A DNA stretch of 14,526 nucleotides, from contig JBDLIT010000105.1 of assembly GCA_039714735.1 (NCBI GenBank), positions 1 to 14,526 on the forward strand. The letters run 5' to 3'. Below the pieces are notes generated by a model. That model had not been told where the DNA came from. It ran no database searches and worked only from the letters and a program-made list of their open reading frames with translations. Positions 1 to 7,600 of the stretch are shown piece by piece. Made by a program: the position numbers and the translations under genes. Position 1 is the stretch's first letter. Every line of letters begins with the position of its first letter. This stretch comes from JASJBU01 sp039714735. GTDB taxonomy: Bacteria > Pseudomonadota > Gammaproteobacteria > Chromatiales > Chromatiaceae.

Positions 1-2
1 AG

Positions 3-305
3 CGCCAGCAGTTTGAGCAGTTCGATACCGATCCCCGCACCACCATGGATACCGAGTTCAAGGCCAGGCAAGAGGCCATGCAAGCTCAACGCGCTCAGAT
101 GCTGGAAGAGATGGAGAAGTCCGCTCCCGCAGACCGCGAGGTGCCTGCGCACATCGCTAAGCGCATCGAAGAGTCACAGGTGCGTCGTGACGAGATGATC
201 AAAGCGATGGAAGTGCGCCGTGCGGCAATGCAGCAGAAGATGGAAGAGTATCGATCTGCAAGCATGGAGCGCGTACCTTTCGGGCCGGCCCGTCAAGATA
301 TCTAA
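3..305 (+). CDS. Met-rich coiled-coil protein, 3' end only
   Basis: This is an open frame with no stop from the left edge to the TAA at 303-305; the true start lies outside the window. An internal ATG at 45 exists, but the frame is open before it, so I treat the ORF as 5'-truncated. About 100 residues are visible. They are rich in Met, Glu, Gln, Arg and Ala, with charged heptad-like stretches (MLEEMEKS, AAMQQKMEEYR) that predict a long helix or coiled coil. There are about ten Met, often in EM, AM or KM pairs. I do not recognise a family. A Met-rich helical protein beside copper genes could bind Cu+, but that is speculation and the missing N-terminus (signal peptide or not) would decide. A terminator follows 21 bases after the stop. 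Confidence 0.6.
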   Translation, partial: RQQFEQFDTDPRTTMDTEFKARQEAMQAQRAQMLEEMEKSAPADREVPAHIAKRIEESQVRRDEMIKAMEVRRAAMQQKMEEYRSASMERVPFGPARQDI

Positions 306-325
306 GTCTCGTTTCTTAGCAAAAA

Positions 326-358
326 AAAAGCGCATCCGGACTAACCGGATGCGCTTTT
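326..358. terminator. Bidirectional Rho-independent terminator
   Basis: A perfect 14-bp inverted repeat (326-339 with 345-358) encloses a 5-base loop. It is flanked by an A-run on the left (321-329) and by TTTTGTTATTT on the right. On the plus strand it ends the Met-rich ORF. On the minus strand the transcript of the gene at 421-1272 reads into a GC-rich stem followed by nine U residues, the stronger of the two T-tracts. It therefore sits between convergent genes and probably serves both. Confidence 0.88.
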
Positions 359-367
359 GTTATTTCA

Positions 368-404
368 GGTGATCTTAAATAAGCATACGGCTTATTTGAT
401 CACC
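368..404. repeat. Second inverted repeat between convergent genes
   Basis: GGTGATC (368-374) and AAATAAGC (377-384) pair with GCTTATTT (390-397) and GATCACC (398-404), giving a 15-bp stem with a 2-base bulge and a 5-base loop. It lies directly after the stop of the minus-strand gene at 421. It has no clear T-tract, so it may be a 3'-end stabilising hairpin or an accessory terminator rather than a classical one. Confidence 0.6.
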
Positions 405-420
405 CCTGATGTGATTTTAA

Positions 421-1272
421 TTAATCATCGTCACGTCCACGATGGTCGCGGCTCCTCAACTCCTTGAACAGGTCTTTGCTGCAGATGCTGCCTTTGATGA
501 CGGCGGCTCCCGTGTCATCCTCTTCACCATCCCCAACTGGTAGGGGAGAGAAGATATGTCCTTGGAGCAACAGATCAGCGCTGCCACCCATAGTTTCCAG
601 TTCGACTTCATCGTCGTCTTCTTCGTAGGTGGCAAGACCCAGCAGGCTATGCGTAATCGATGCACCAATTTCAAAATCAACCAAGTCTTCCAGGTGCATG
701 ATGCCGGCTGCACGGGTTGCCATCACTATGGGGATCTGTTTGCCGTTTTCACCCTCAATGATGCCATCGAACACAGACACCTCAGTGACTCGTGGGAAAG
801 GCAGGTTCATCTTCAAGAAAGGCTGCGCCAATTGAAAGGTGCAGCTGCTGGGATCTTCTGGGTCAGTACAGGAGTCTTGGTACCAGTTGGTGAGACTGGC
901 GCACATCAGATCAGCTTCGAACGGATAGCCGTCTATAGTGCCTGAAATGACACCTGAGACCGATGAGGGTACTTTAACGACCGTGTCATCTCCGAATTTC
1001 AGGGGTGTCATGGGGCCGAAATAGTCGCAATTGAACAGGTGCTCTTCCTGAGTAAAGGGGTAGAATGACTCCTGCAGTTCACCATCCAGGTAATCTTTGA
1101 CCGTGCAAGCACCGGTATTTTCATTCATGTCCATGTGAAATGGCCCGACCATGACCTCCATACAATAGTTTGCATCATCATCCGAATGTTTACTGGCGAA
1201 TGCAGTACTGGCGATGGCAGCTAATGCGAAGGCGGCGAAACCGCAGGTTGTGAACTGACCGAATTTGCTCAT
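421..1272 (-). CDS. Secreted acidic protein of unknown function
   Basis: The frame is open up to 1320, but I chose the ATG at 1270-1272 because GGAGG lies six bases upstream and the protein then begins with a clean signal peptide (MSKFGQF, a hydrophobic stretch, then AIASTAFA, cleavage near residue 27). The product is 283 residues. The mature part starts with a His/Asp run (SKHSDDD) and a Met/His segment (VMVGPFHMDMNEN). It has seven Cys at about 37, 56, 82, 124, 135, 144 and 264, and acidic patches such as TYEEDDDEVELE and DGEEDD; it ends in a charged Arg/Asp tail. I do not recognise a family. Export, Cys and acidic character fit a periplasmic or extracellular disulfide-bonded protein. It lies 187 bases downstream of the sensor kinase on the same strand and could be a target of that system or have its own promoter. 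Metal binding is possible but unproven. Confidence 0.75.
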   Translation of the reverse strand: MSKFGQFTTCGFAAFALAAIASTAFASKHSDDDANYCMEVMVGPFHMDMNENTGACTVKDYLDGELQESFYPFTQEEHLFNCDYFGPMTPLKFGDDTVVKVPSSVSGVISGTIDGYPFEADLMCASLTNWYQDSCTDPEDPSSCTFQLAQPFLKMNLPFPRVTEVSVFDGIIEGENGKQIPIVMATRAAGIMHLEDLVDFEIGASITHSLLGLATYEEDDDEVELETMGGSADLLLQGHIFSPLPVGDGEEDDTGAAVIKGSICSKDLFKELRSRDHRGRDDD

Positions 1273-1278
1273 AGATCT

Positions 1279-1283
1279 CCTCC
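1279..1283 (-). promoter_or_regulatory. Ribosome binding site deciding the start at 1272
   Basis: GGAGG on the minus strand, six bases from the ATG at 1270-1272. The upstream in-frame start at 1320 has no such site and would put 16 extra charged residues before the signal peptide. Confidence 0.75.
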
Positions 1284-1459
1284 GAGAATTGGGATTTTTG
1301 GGCATGGTCGACAAAGCCATTCAGTTTGAGCGGAGCTCTTGAGAAACGGTCTTGCCAGATTGAAGCCAGATAGACTGACAGGGTGCGCAAGCCTAACACT
1401 GCATCAAGCGTCTGGTCACTTATGGAATTCCCTAGGTTTTTCGCTAAAAAATCGTTTAT

Positions 1460-2818
1460 TTACTGGAATGAGTTTGTTTTTTCCGCAGATGGGTATTGAA
1501 CGGTCACAATAAGGCCGGAATTGTGCTCCGGAGCAGAAATAGAGATGGCGCCGGCATGCACCCTAATGATCGCCTCGACAATTGAGAGGCCAAGTCCGGA
1601 GCCGGGGGTAGTGTTTCCTGGAAGGCGATAAAAACGCTCGAAGATCTTCTGTCTTTCGGGTTCTGGAATTCCTGGTCCCGTATCCTCGATTTCGAGACAA
1701 GGTCCAGTTGGATTCTCAGATATTGTGACTTGAATGCGTCCTGGTGCCGGGGTGGCGTGAATGGCGTTTCTAATCAGGTTGCTGAGTAGAATTCCGGTGA
1801 GTTCCTGATTGCCGTGGATATGAATGGGACCCTCGCCAATGAGTTCAACCTCAAGCCCCTTCTGCAGGGCAGCCGCTGACAGCTCCGACATGACCTCCAC
1901 GGCGATGGCGTGCAGCTCTAAGGTAACGAAGTTATTCCGTAAATGGTCGGGATGAATCTTGGCGAGGGTCAGCAGCTGGTCGATGATGTGGCTGAGCTTG
2001 TTGGAACCCTTGATGACCTGAGAGAGTGAATGGCGGCGGGGTTCTTCTTCCGTGGCGCTCATTGCGGAGTGGGCCTGGGTGATGACGCCACCGATCGGGT
2101 TACGCAGTTCATGCGCCACATTGGAGGTAAAGCGGCTGTATCGATCCATCGCCTCTTTGAGGCGAATGAACAACGCATTGATTTCGTTCACCATCACGGA
2201 AACTTCACTGGGCACATCTTTGGTCGGGAGCGGATCCAGATTACCCTGATCTCTGCTGGAGATCTGTTGCGCCAGCCAATGTAGCGGAGCCAGTCCCCGA
2301 CTGATGGCAAATCCGAGCAGGCCGAGAAACGGGGATAACAGAATAATCGGCATGAGGGTATTCAGGGCAAACTCCCGGACCAGCGCATTGCGTGTTGAAT
2401 AGGACTGGGCTACATGCACCAGATGCACGTGACCGGGGTAAGAGAGTGTGTAGGCGCGCCAGGCCTCGCCCTCTATTTCGACATCTGAAAAGCCCTTGGT
2501 GGATTTGCTGGTGATGTGCTCTAAAGGTGCTCCAGGTCCGTGCAGCAATAACAGTCCTGTGTCAGACCAGGCCTGAAAGATGATGGGGAACTCATATCCA
2601 TGCTCGTGCAGATCCTCACCCAGATCTTCCAGATCCCTCTCCTCTTCTTCGTGCAGGGCGATGACCCCGATGAGGGTGGCAATCTGCGAGAGATCATTGT
2701 CGAACACCCGGTTGATCTCAGCGCTGCTGCGCCACCAGAAAAAGGTCGCAATCAGCACCATGAACAGCAAAAAAATGCTGAGGATAATGATGAGTAAGCG
2801 TTGTTGGATGGAGCGCAC
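1460..2818 (-). CDS. Two-component sensor histidine kinase (QseC/PmrB/CusS-like)
   Basis: A membrane kinase of 452 residues, read from a GTG start; an in-frame TAG lies three codons upstream and the next internal Met is residue 20. Transmembrane segment 1 is about 8-28, the periplasmic sensor loop 30-154 and segment 2 about 155-173. A HAMP-like linker follows. The H-box is FTSNVAHELRNP with the phospho-acceptor His236, the N-box NLIRNA is at 347-352, the G1 box DTGPG at 379-383 and the G2 box GSGLGL at 406-411, so the catalytic core is complete. The sensor loop has an unusual acidic/His stretch at 56-74 (HEEEE ... HEHGYE) and a second His cluster at 130-135 (HVHLVH), which could coordinate metal. 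It is co-transcribed with the response regulator just upstream. Metal sensing is inferred from these residues and from the efflux genes nearby; the ligand could equally be something else. Confidence 0.93.
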   Translation of the reverse strand: MRSIQQRLLIIILSIFLLFMVLIATFFWWRSSAEINRVFDNDLSQIATLIGVIALHEEEERDLEDLGEDLHEHGYEFPIIFQAWSDTGLLLLHGPGAPLEHITSKSTKGFSDVEIEGEAWRAYTLSYPGHVHLVHVAQSYSTRNALVREFALNTLMPIILLSPFLGLLGFAISRGLAPLHWLAQQISSRDQGNLDPLPTKDVPSEVSVMVNEINALFIRLKEAMDRYSRFTSNVAHELRNPIGGVITQAHSAMSATEEEPRRHSLSQVIKGSNKLSHIIDQLLTLAKIHPDHLRNNFVTLELHAIAVEVMSELSAAALQKGLEVELIGEGPIHIHGNQELTGILLSNLIRNAIHATPAPGRIQVTISENPTGPCLEIEDTGPGIPEPERQKIFERFYRLPGNTTPGSGLGLSIVEAIIRVHAGAISISAPEHNSGLIVTVQYPSAEKTNSFQ

Positions 2819-2824
2819 TTTTAA

Positions 2825-3478
2825 CTACCCGACGATATAACCGACGCCGCGAATGGTGCGGATGGGGTTGATCTTCAGCTTTTTTCGCAGATGATGGATG
2901 TGTACCTCCACGGCGTTACTCTCGACCTCATCCCCCCAGCCATACAGCGCCTCTTCAATCTGGGCGCGGGAAATCACCCGGCCATTGTTTTCCATGAGTA
3001 GCTGCAAGACGCTGAATTCACGGCTTGAGAGGTTCACCGGGTTTCCATCGACGGTCACAGTGTGGGCCTGCGGGTCAAGGCAGAGGTTGTCCACCTGCAA
3101 TTGTGGCGAGGCATGTCCTTTATTGCGACGATGCAGCGCCTGGATGCGCGCATAGAGTTCATCCATCTCGAACGGCTTGACGACATAGTCGTCCGCCCCG
3201 CTGTTCAACAGATTGACCCGGTTATTCAGCTCCGACCTGGCGGTTAGAATGAGCACGGGTATATCCTTGCTCTCGGACCTCAGCCGTGAGAGTAACTCCT
3301 GGCCCGATATATTCGGCAACTGCAGGTCCAATATAGCGAGGTCGTAGCATTCCCTGTGCAATGCATGATCAGCTGATATGCCATCCTGGACCCAGTCTAC
3401 GGTGTGGCCGCGTTGTTGCAGTACGGCCTGTAATCCATCACCCAGCAGCTCATCATCCTCTACGATGAGTAGACGCAT
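2825..3478 (-). CDS. OmpR-family response regulator
   Basis: 217 residues, the usual length for a receiver plus winged-helix regulator. The receiver has the acidic pair Asp8-Asp9, the phospho-acceptor Asp51 (LAILDLQLP), Thr79 and Lys101 (VVKPFE). The C-terminal part (about 124-217) is an OmpR/PhoB DNA-binding domain with SSREFSVLQLLM and the wing signature VEVHIHHLRKKL ... IRTIRGVGYIV. Overall it resembles QseB/PmrA/CusR. ATG at 3476-3478 is preceded by AGGAGG nine bases upstream. It ends six bases before the GTG of the kinase and in the same reading frame, so the two form one operon in the order regulator then kinase. Its targets are not shown by the sequence; cusBA and the FKBP gene immediately upstream are the obvious candidates. 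Confidence 0.95.
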   Translation of the reverse strand: MRLLIVEDDELLGDGLQAVLQQRGHTVDWVQDGISADHALHRECYDLAILDLQLPNISGQELLSRLRSESKDIPVLILTARSELNNRVNLLNSGADDYVVKPFEMDELYARIQALHRRNKGHASPQLQVDNLCLDPQAHTVTVDGNPVNLSSREFSVLQLLMENNGRVISRAQIEEALYGWGDEVESNAVEVHIHHLRKKLKINPIRTIRGVGYIVG

Positions 3479-3500
3479 GATTGCCTGCCTCCTGATTGTT

Positions 3501-3529
3501 TTATAATTATTAAGTTATAGGATAAGCAA
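3501..3529 (-). promoter_or_regulatory. Candidate sigma70 promoter of the two-component operon
   Basis: On the minus strand TTGCTT (3524-3529) and TTATAA (3501-3506) are separated by 17 bases, in an AT-rich stretch about 22 bases before the start codon of the regulator. The -10 is very close to the AGGAGG site, so the leader would be short. Confidence 0.5.
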
Positions 3530-3579
3530 TTGATCTCAGCCAATGGCAGTGTGCCTGAGAGTCGCTTATGGGCCTACGG

Positions 3580-3609
3580 CCCGTCATGGCCGGTGTCTAC
3601 CATGACGGG
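3580..3609. repeat. 10-bp inverted repeat between FKBP-1 and the regulator gene
   Basis: CCCGTCATGG (3580-3589) and CCATGACGGG (3600-3609) pair perfectly around a 10-base loop, with two more possible pairs outward. It lies after the stop of FKBP-1 and about 50 bases upstream of the regulator's promoter. No T-tract follows on either strand, so it may be a weak or factor-dependent terminator or an mRNA 3' hairpin. Confidence 0.55.
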
Positions 3610-3666
3610 TCCGGATCTGCAGATTCACTCACCGGTCTCGGGCAGTGAACTGCTGGTTTTATACCG

Positions 3667-4359
3667 TCAATTAACCGAGATCAGTTCGACCTCGAATAAT
3701 AATGCGCTGTTAGCCGGGATGTTGCGTCCGGCGCCCCGTGGGCCATAACCCAGCTCAGGTGGAATGTAGACTTCCCATTTGTCACCTTCCTGCATCAGTT
3801 GCAGCGCTTCTGTCCAACCCTTGATCACCCGGTTCACCTGAAATGTGGCCGGCTTATTTCTCTTGTGCGAGCTGTCGAATTCAGTCCCATTCAGAAGCTT
3901 TCCACGATAGTGCACAGTAACGCCGTCTTCGGCCTTCGGCGACTTGCCCGAACCTGCTGTCAGCTCTTTATACTGCAAACCACTCGGTAGGGTAGTCACA
4001 CCCTCTTTCTTGGCGTTCTCGGCAAAAAACTTATTGCTTGCTTCGAGGTTTATCTTGGCAATCGCATCGGCTCTCTGCTTTTGTGCAGCAACCATCTGCT
4101 CCTTCAATGTATTCAGGGCAGCTTGCCGCTCTTCAGGGGTAAGACTCGGAGCCGTATTGGTGAGTGCATCCTGCACGCCCCGCAGTACGATCTCATTGTT
4201 GAGTTTCATCGATTGGCCCTTGGTGGCGACCTCACCAAGCTGGTAACCGACGCTGTAGCTGATTTTGTCTTGCTCGGTAGTGAGCTGAGCCTGGTCTTCG
4301 GCCTGGCAGACATTGTGGAATAGCCCAACGGCCATCATAGAGAGAATAATGCGCTTCAT
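3667..4359 (-). CDS. Periplasmic FKBP-type peptidyl-prolyl cis-trans isomerase 1 (Mip/FkpA/FklB-like)
   Basis: 230 residues. A signal peptide (MKRIILSMMAVGLFHNVCQA, cleavage after about 20) is followed by the helical FKBP dimerisation domain (about 27-120, starting DKISYSVGYQLG) and a C-terminal FKBP isomerase domain (about 127-230). The canonical pocket residues of the FKBP12 fold are all present: Tyr151, Phe161-Asp162, Phe173, Val178-Ile179, Trp182, Tyr205 and Phe222. It should therefore be an active prolyl isomerase and chaperone that works as a dimer in the periplasm. It is the closest relative in the window of FKBP-2 (10074-10763). It lies downstream of cusA with a 267-base gap and its own candidate promoter. 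No strong Shine-Dalgarno is visible before the ATG. Family assignment is firm; a link to copper is inferred only from location. Confidence 0.93.
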   Translation of the reverse strand: MKRIILSMMAVGLFHNVCQAEDQAQLTTEQDKISYSVGYQLGEVATKGQSMKLNNEIVLRGVQDALTNTAPSLTPEERQAALNTLKEQMVAAQKQRADAIAKINLEASNKFFAENAKKEGVTTLPSGLQYKELTAGSGKSPKAEDGVTVHYRGKLLNGTEFDSSHKRNKPATFQVNRVIKGWTEALQLMQEGDKWEVYIPPELGYGPRGAGRNIPANSALLFEVELISVN

Positions 4360-4400
4360 GGTATCAATGCTTTAAGTTGGTTTTTAATGGAAAGGGCCGC

Positions 4401-4418
4401 TTGGCAACTGGTTGTCAA
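4401..4418. promoter_or_regulatory. Inverted repeat upstream of FKBP-1, possible operator
   Basis: TTGGCAAC (4401-4408) and GTTGTCAA (4411-4418) form an 8-2-8 inverted repeat with one mismatch (a G-U pair in RNA). On the minus strand it reads TTGACAAC-CA-GTTGCCAA, which recalls the TGACAA/TTGTCA half-sites of CusR-type copper boxes. It lies 42-59 bases upstream of the FKBP-1 start, downstream of the candidate promoter. No binding is shown. Confidence 0.35.
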
Positions 4419-4448
4419 GGCTATTAGCCAAACCGTCCCTAGATTTTT

Positions 4449-4476
4449 ATTCTATATGAGTATGAGACCCTACCAA
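4449..4476 (-). promoter_or_regulatory. Candidate sigma70 promoter of FKBP-1
   Basis: On the minus strand TTGGTA (4471-4476) and TAGAAT (4449-4454) are separated by 16 bases, giving a leader of roughly 80 bases to the ATG at 4359. It is the best match in the 267-base gap between FKBP-1 and cusA, but it is only a moderate one. Confidence 0.35.
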
Positions 4477-4493
4477 CTAAGAAGGAGTGGGGC

Positions 4494-4513
4494 AATACTT
4501 ACTATTTAGTATT
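4494..4513. repeat. AT-rich inverted repeat in the cusA/FKBP-1 gap
   Basis: AATACT (4494-4499) pairs with AGTATT (4508-4513), and an alternative nested pairing TACTA-TT-TAGTA (4500-4511) exists. It sits about 20 bases upstream of the candidate FKBP-1 promoter, where an activator site would be expected. No clear Rho-independent terminator for cusA is visible in this gap. Confidence 0.3.
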
Positions 4514-4616
4514 TGTGGGGGGTGGCTGGATGTTGTATTTAAGGTCTTCTCCGCCGCCTTTGTTACCAACAGTTCCCAGCGCAATCCGATGTCGCGGGTA
4601 AATATTTTTCAGATGA

Positions 4617-7600
4617 TCATTCTGCAGGGGGCGCTGGTGATTTTTTAGACCGTTGGCGCATCTCCCGCTGTTTCCAGAGCAGATAGACGGCAGGGATCAC
4701 GAGCATCGACAACAGAGGTGCGGTGATCATACCGCCAATCATCGGCGCTGCAATTCTCTGCATCACTTCAGAACCGGTTCCTGCGCTGAGCATGATCGGC
4801 AGCAGACCGGCGATGATGACAGCAACTGTCATCGCCTTGGGCCTCACCCTCAGCACAGCACCTTCCATGATGGCGTTTTTCAGATCCTGGCGGTCATTCA
4901 AGCGGCCCTCCCGAGCATATTTGTCGAGGGCGTTATCCAGATACAGGAGCATGATCACCCCGAATTCCGCGGCAACGCCCGCCAGGGCGATAAATCCCAC
5001 GGTAACCGCTACGGACAGGTTGTAGTCCAGCAATATGAGCAGCCAGAATCCTCCCACCAGGGCGAAGGGCAGGGAGAGCAGCACCATAACGGCTTCGGTG
5101 ATCCGGCGAAAGATCAGGTACAGCAACAGAAAGATGATCAACAGGGTCATGGGTACGACCTTCATCAGCTTCTCCTGAGCCCTGATCATGTATTCGTACT
5201 GGCCCGACCAGGCGATGGAATAGCCTGGCGGCAGCTCAACCTGCTCCCGCACGGCCGCTTTCGCTACATCGACATAACTGCCCAGATCGACATTGCGGAT
5301 ATCGACGAAGGTCCAGCCGTTGATGCGTCCATTCTCGCTCTTCAGCATGGGTGGGCCATCCATCACCTTGACCTCGGCGATCTGCGACAGAGGTATCTGC
5401 GCACCGGTTTGGGTGACGAGGGGTAATTCCCGCAGCTTGTGCACGTCATCCCGCTGTTCCCGCGGAAAGCGTAGATTCACCGGATAGCGCTCCAATCCCT
5501 CCACCGTCTGGGTGATGTTCACACCACCCACGGCAGCGCTGACGATTTCGTTGATATCCTCGATGTTGAGCCCCAGTCTGGCCGCCTCCAGACGTTTGGG
5601 AATGATCTCGATATAGCGGCCCCCGGCGACCCTTTCCGAGTAGACCGAGGCGGTCCCGTTCAGGGGCATCAGAACCTGTTCGATCTCCCGGCCGATACGT
5701 TCGATGGTCTCGATGTCGCTACCCGCCACCTTGACCCCCACCGGGGTCTTGATACCGGTGGAGAGCATGTCGATCCTCGTCTTGATCGGCATGATCCAGG
5801 CGTTGGTCAGGCCGGGGAATTTCACCCGTTGATCCAGCTCCTGCTTGAGTTTTTCCAGGGTCATGCCCGGCCGCCATTCAGCCTGCGGCTTGAGCTTGAT
5901 CAGGGTTTCGATCATGGTCAGGGGCGCCGGATCGGTGGCGGTCTCGGCCCGGCCGATCTTGCCGAATACCCGTTCCACCTCCGGGGTCTGGCGAATCAGG
6001 CGGTCGGTCTGCTGCAGCAGTTCCTGGGCCTTGCCGATGGAGAGGCTGGGCAGGGTGGTCGGCATGTACATCAGGTCGCCTTCGAACAGGTCAGGCATGA
6101 ACTCGGAACCCAGGCCTTTACCCAGGCGCGCCAGCCAGGGTGTCTCGGAAAATGTATTGCGCCACGAGCTGGCCTGTTGTTGTTCCCATTCCTCGATACT
6201 TTGGAGTTTCTCCTCACTCCATTCAGGGGCCACGAGTTGAGTGAGCCGGATCGGCCATTCGAGGGGTTCCAGCATGCCCTTGATACCGAATAATGGCACG
6301 GAAATACTGAGCACGATCAGCAACGAAACCAGCAATACGGTGCGCGGCATGGCCAGCACCAGGCGCAGCAGTGGGCGGTAGAACGCAATCAATACCCGGA
6401 TCAGTGGATTATAGGATTCGGTGGGAATCTGTCCGCGGATGAAATAGCCCATGAGCACCGGCACCAGGGTCACTGCGAGTCCGGCCGCCGCTGCCATGGC
6501 GAAGGTCTTGGTATAGACCAGGGGGGTAAACAGCCGACCCTCCTGGGCCTCCAGGGCGAACACCGGGAGAAAGCTCAGGGTGATGATGAGTAGTGAGTAG
6601 AAAAGGGCCGGGCCGACCTCGGCGGTGGCCTGGCCGATCACCCGCCAGCGCTCACTATCGCTCAGTTTCGGTCCCGCCCGTTCCAGGTGCTTGTGGGCGT
6701 TCTCGATCATCACGATGGCGGCATCCACCATGGCGCCGATGGTGATGGCGATACCGCCGAGAGACATGATGTTGGCGTTGATCCCCTGCTGGCGCATGAT
6801 GATGAACGCGATCAGGATGCCGAGGGGCAGACTTACGATGGCAACGATGGAGGAGCGGATGTGGAACAGGAAAACCAGGCACACCAGGGAGATTACGATC
6901 AGCTCCTGGATCAGTTTTTCGGTCAGATTGTCCACCGAACGCAGAATCAGACCGGAGCGGTCGTAGGTCTCGACGATCTCCACCCCGTCAGGCAGTCCCG
7001 GCTTAAGGGTTTCCAGTTTCTCCTTGACTGCCGAGATGGTGGTCAGGGCATTCTCTCCATAACGCATCACCACGATACCGCCGGTGACCTCTCCCTCACC
7101 ATCCAGTTCTGCGATGGCGCGGCGCATCTCGGGGCCGATCTGCACATGGGCCAGGTCCTGCAGCAGGATTGGGATGTTATCCTCCGTGACATCGATGGGG
7201 ATCTGCTCGATGTCGGTCAGGGAGCTGATATAACCCCGGGTGCGCACCATGTACTCGGACTCGGCCATCTCGATTACCGAGCCGCCCACCTCCCGGTTGG
7301 CGTTGCGAATGGCGTCTGCCACCTGCCTGAACGGGATGCCGTAAGCACGCAGTTTTTCCGGATTCAGCACCACCTGATACTGTTTTACCATACCGCCGAC
7401 CGTGGCCACCTCAGACACACCCGCAACGGCCTGCAGTTCGTATTTCAGGAACCAGTCCTGCAGGCTGCGCAGCTGGGCCAGATCATGCCGGCCACTCTTG
7501 TCAACCAGTGCATAGCTGTAGATCCAACCGACTCCAGAGGCATCCGGGCCGAGTCGGGGCACTACGCCGTCCGGCAGGTCCGCGCTGGCCTGATTGAGAT

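Noticed and set aside
1441..1457. Stem of T-run and A-run after the kinase stop as a terminator
   Set aside because: The stem is only A-T pairs with no GC content, so it is not a credible Rho-independent terminator.
4653..5426. 257-residue open frame on the plus strand opposite the 3' end of cusA
   Set aside because: Antisense shadow of a strongly conserved coding region; His/Gln/Asp-rich composition and no independent evidence of a start site or family.
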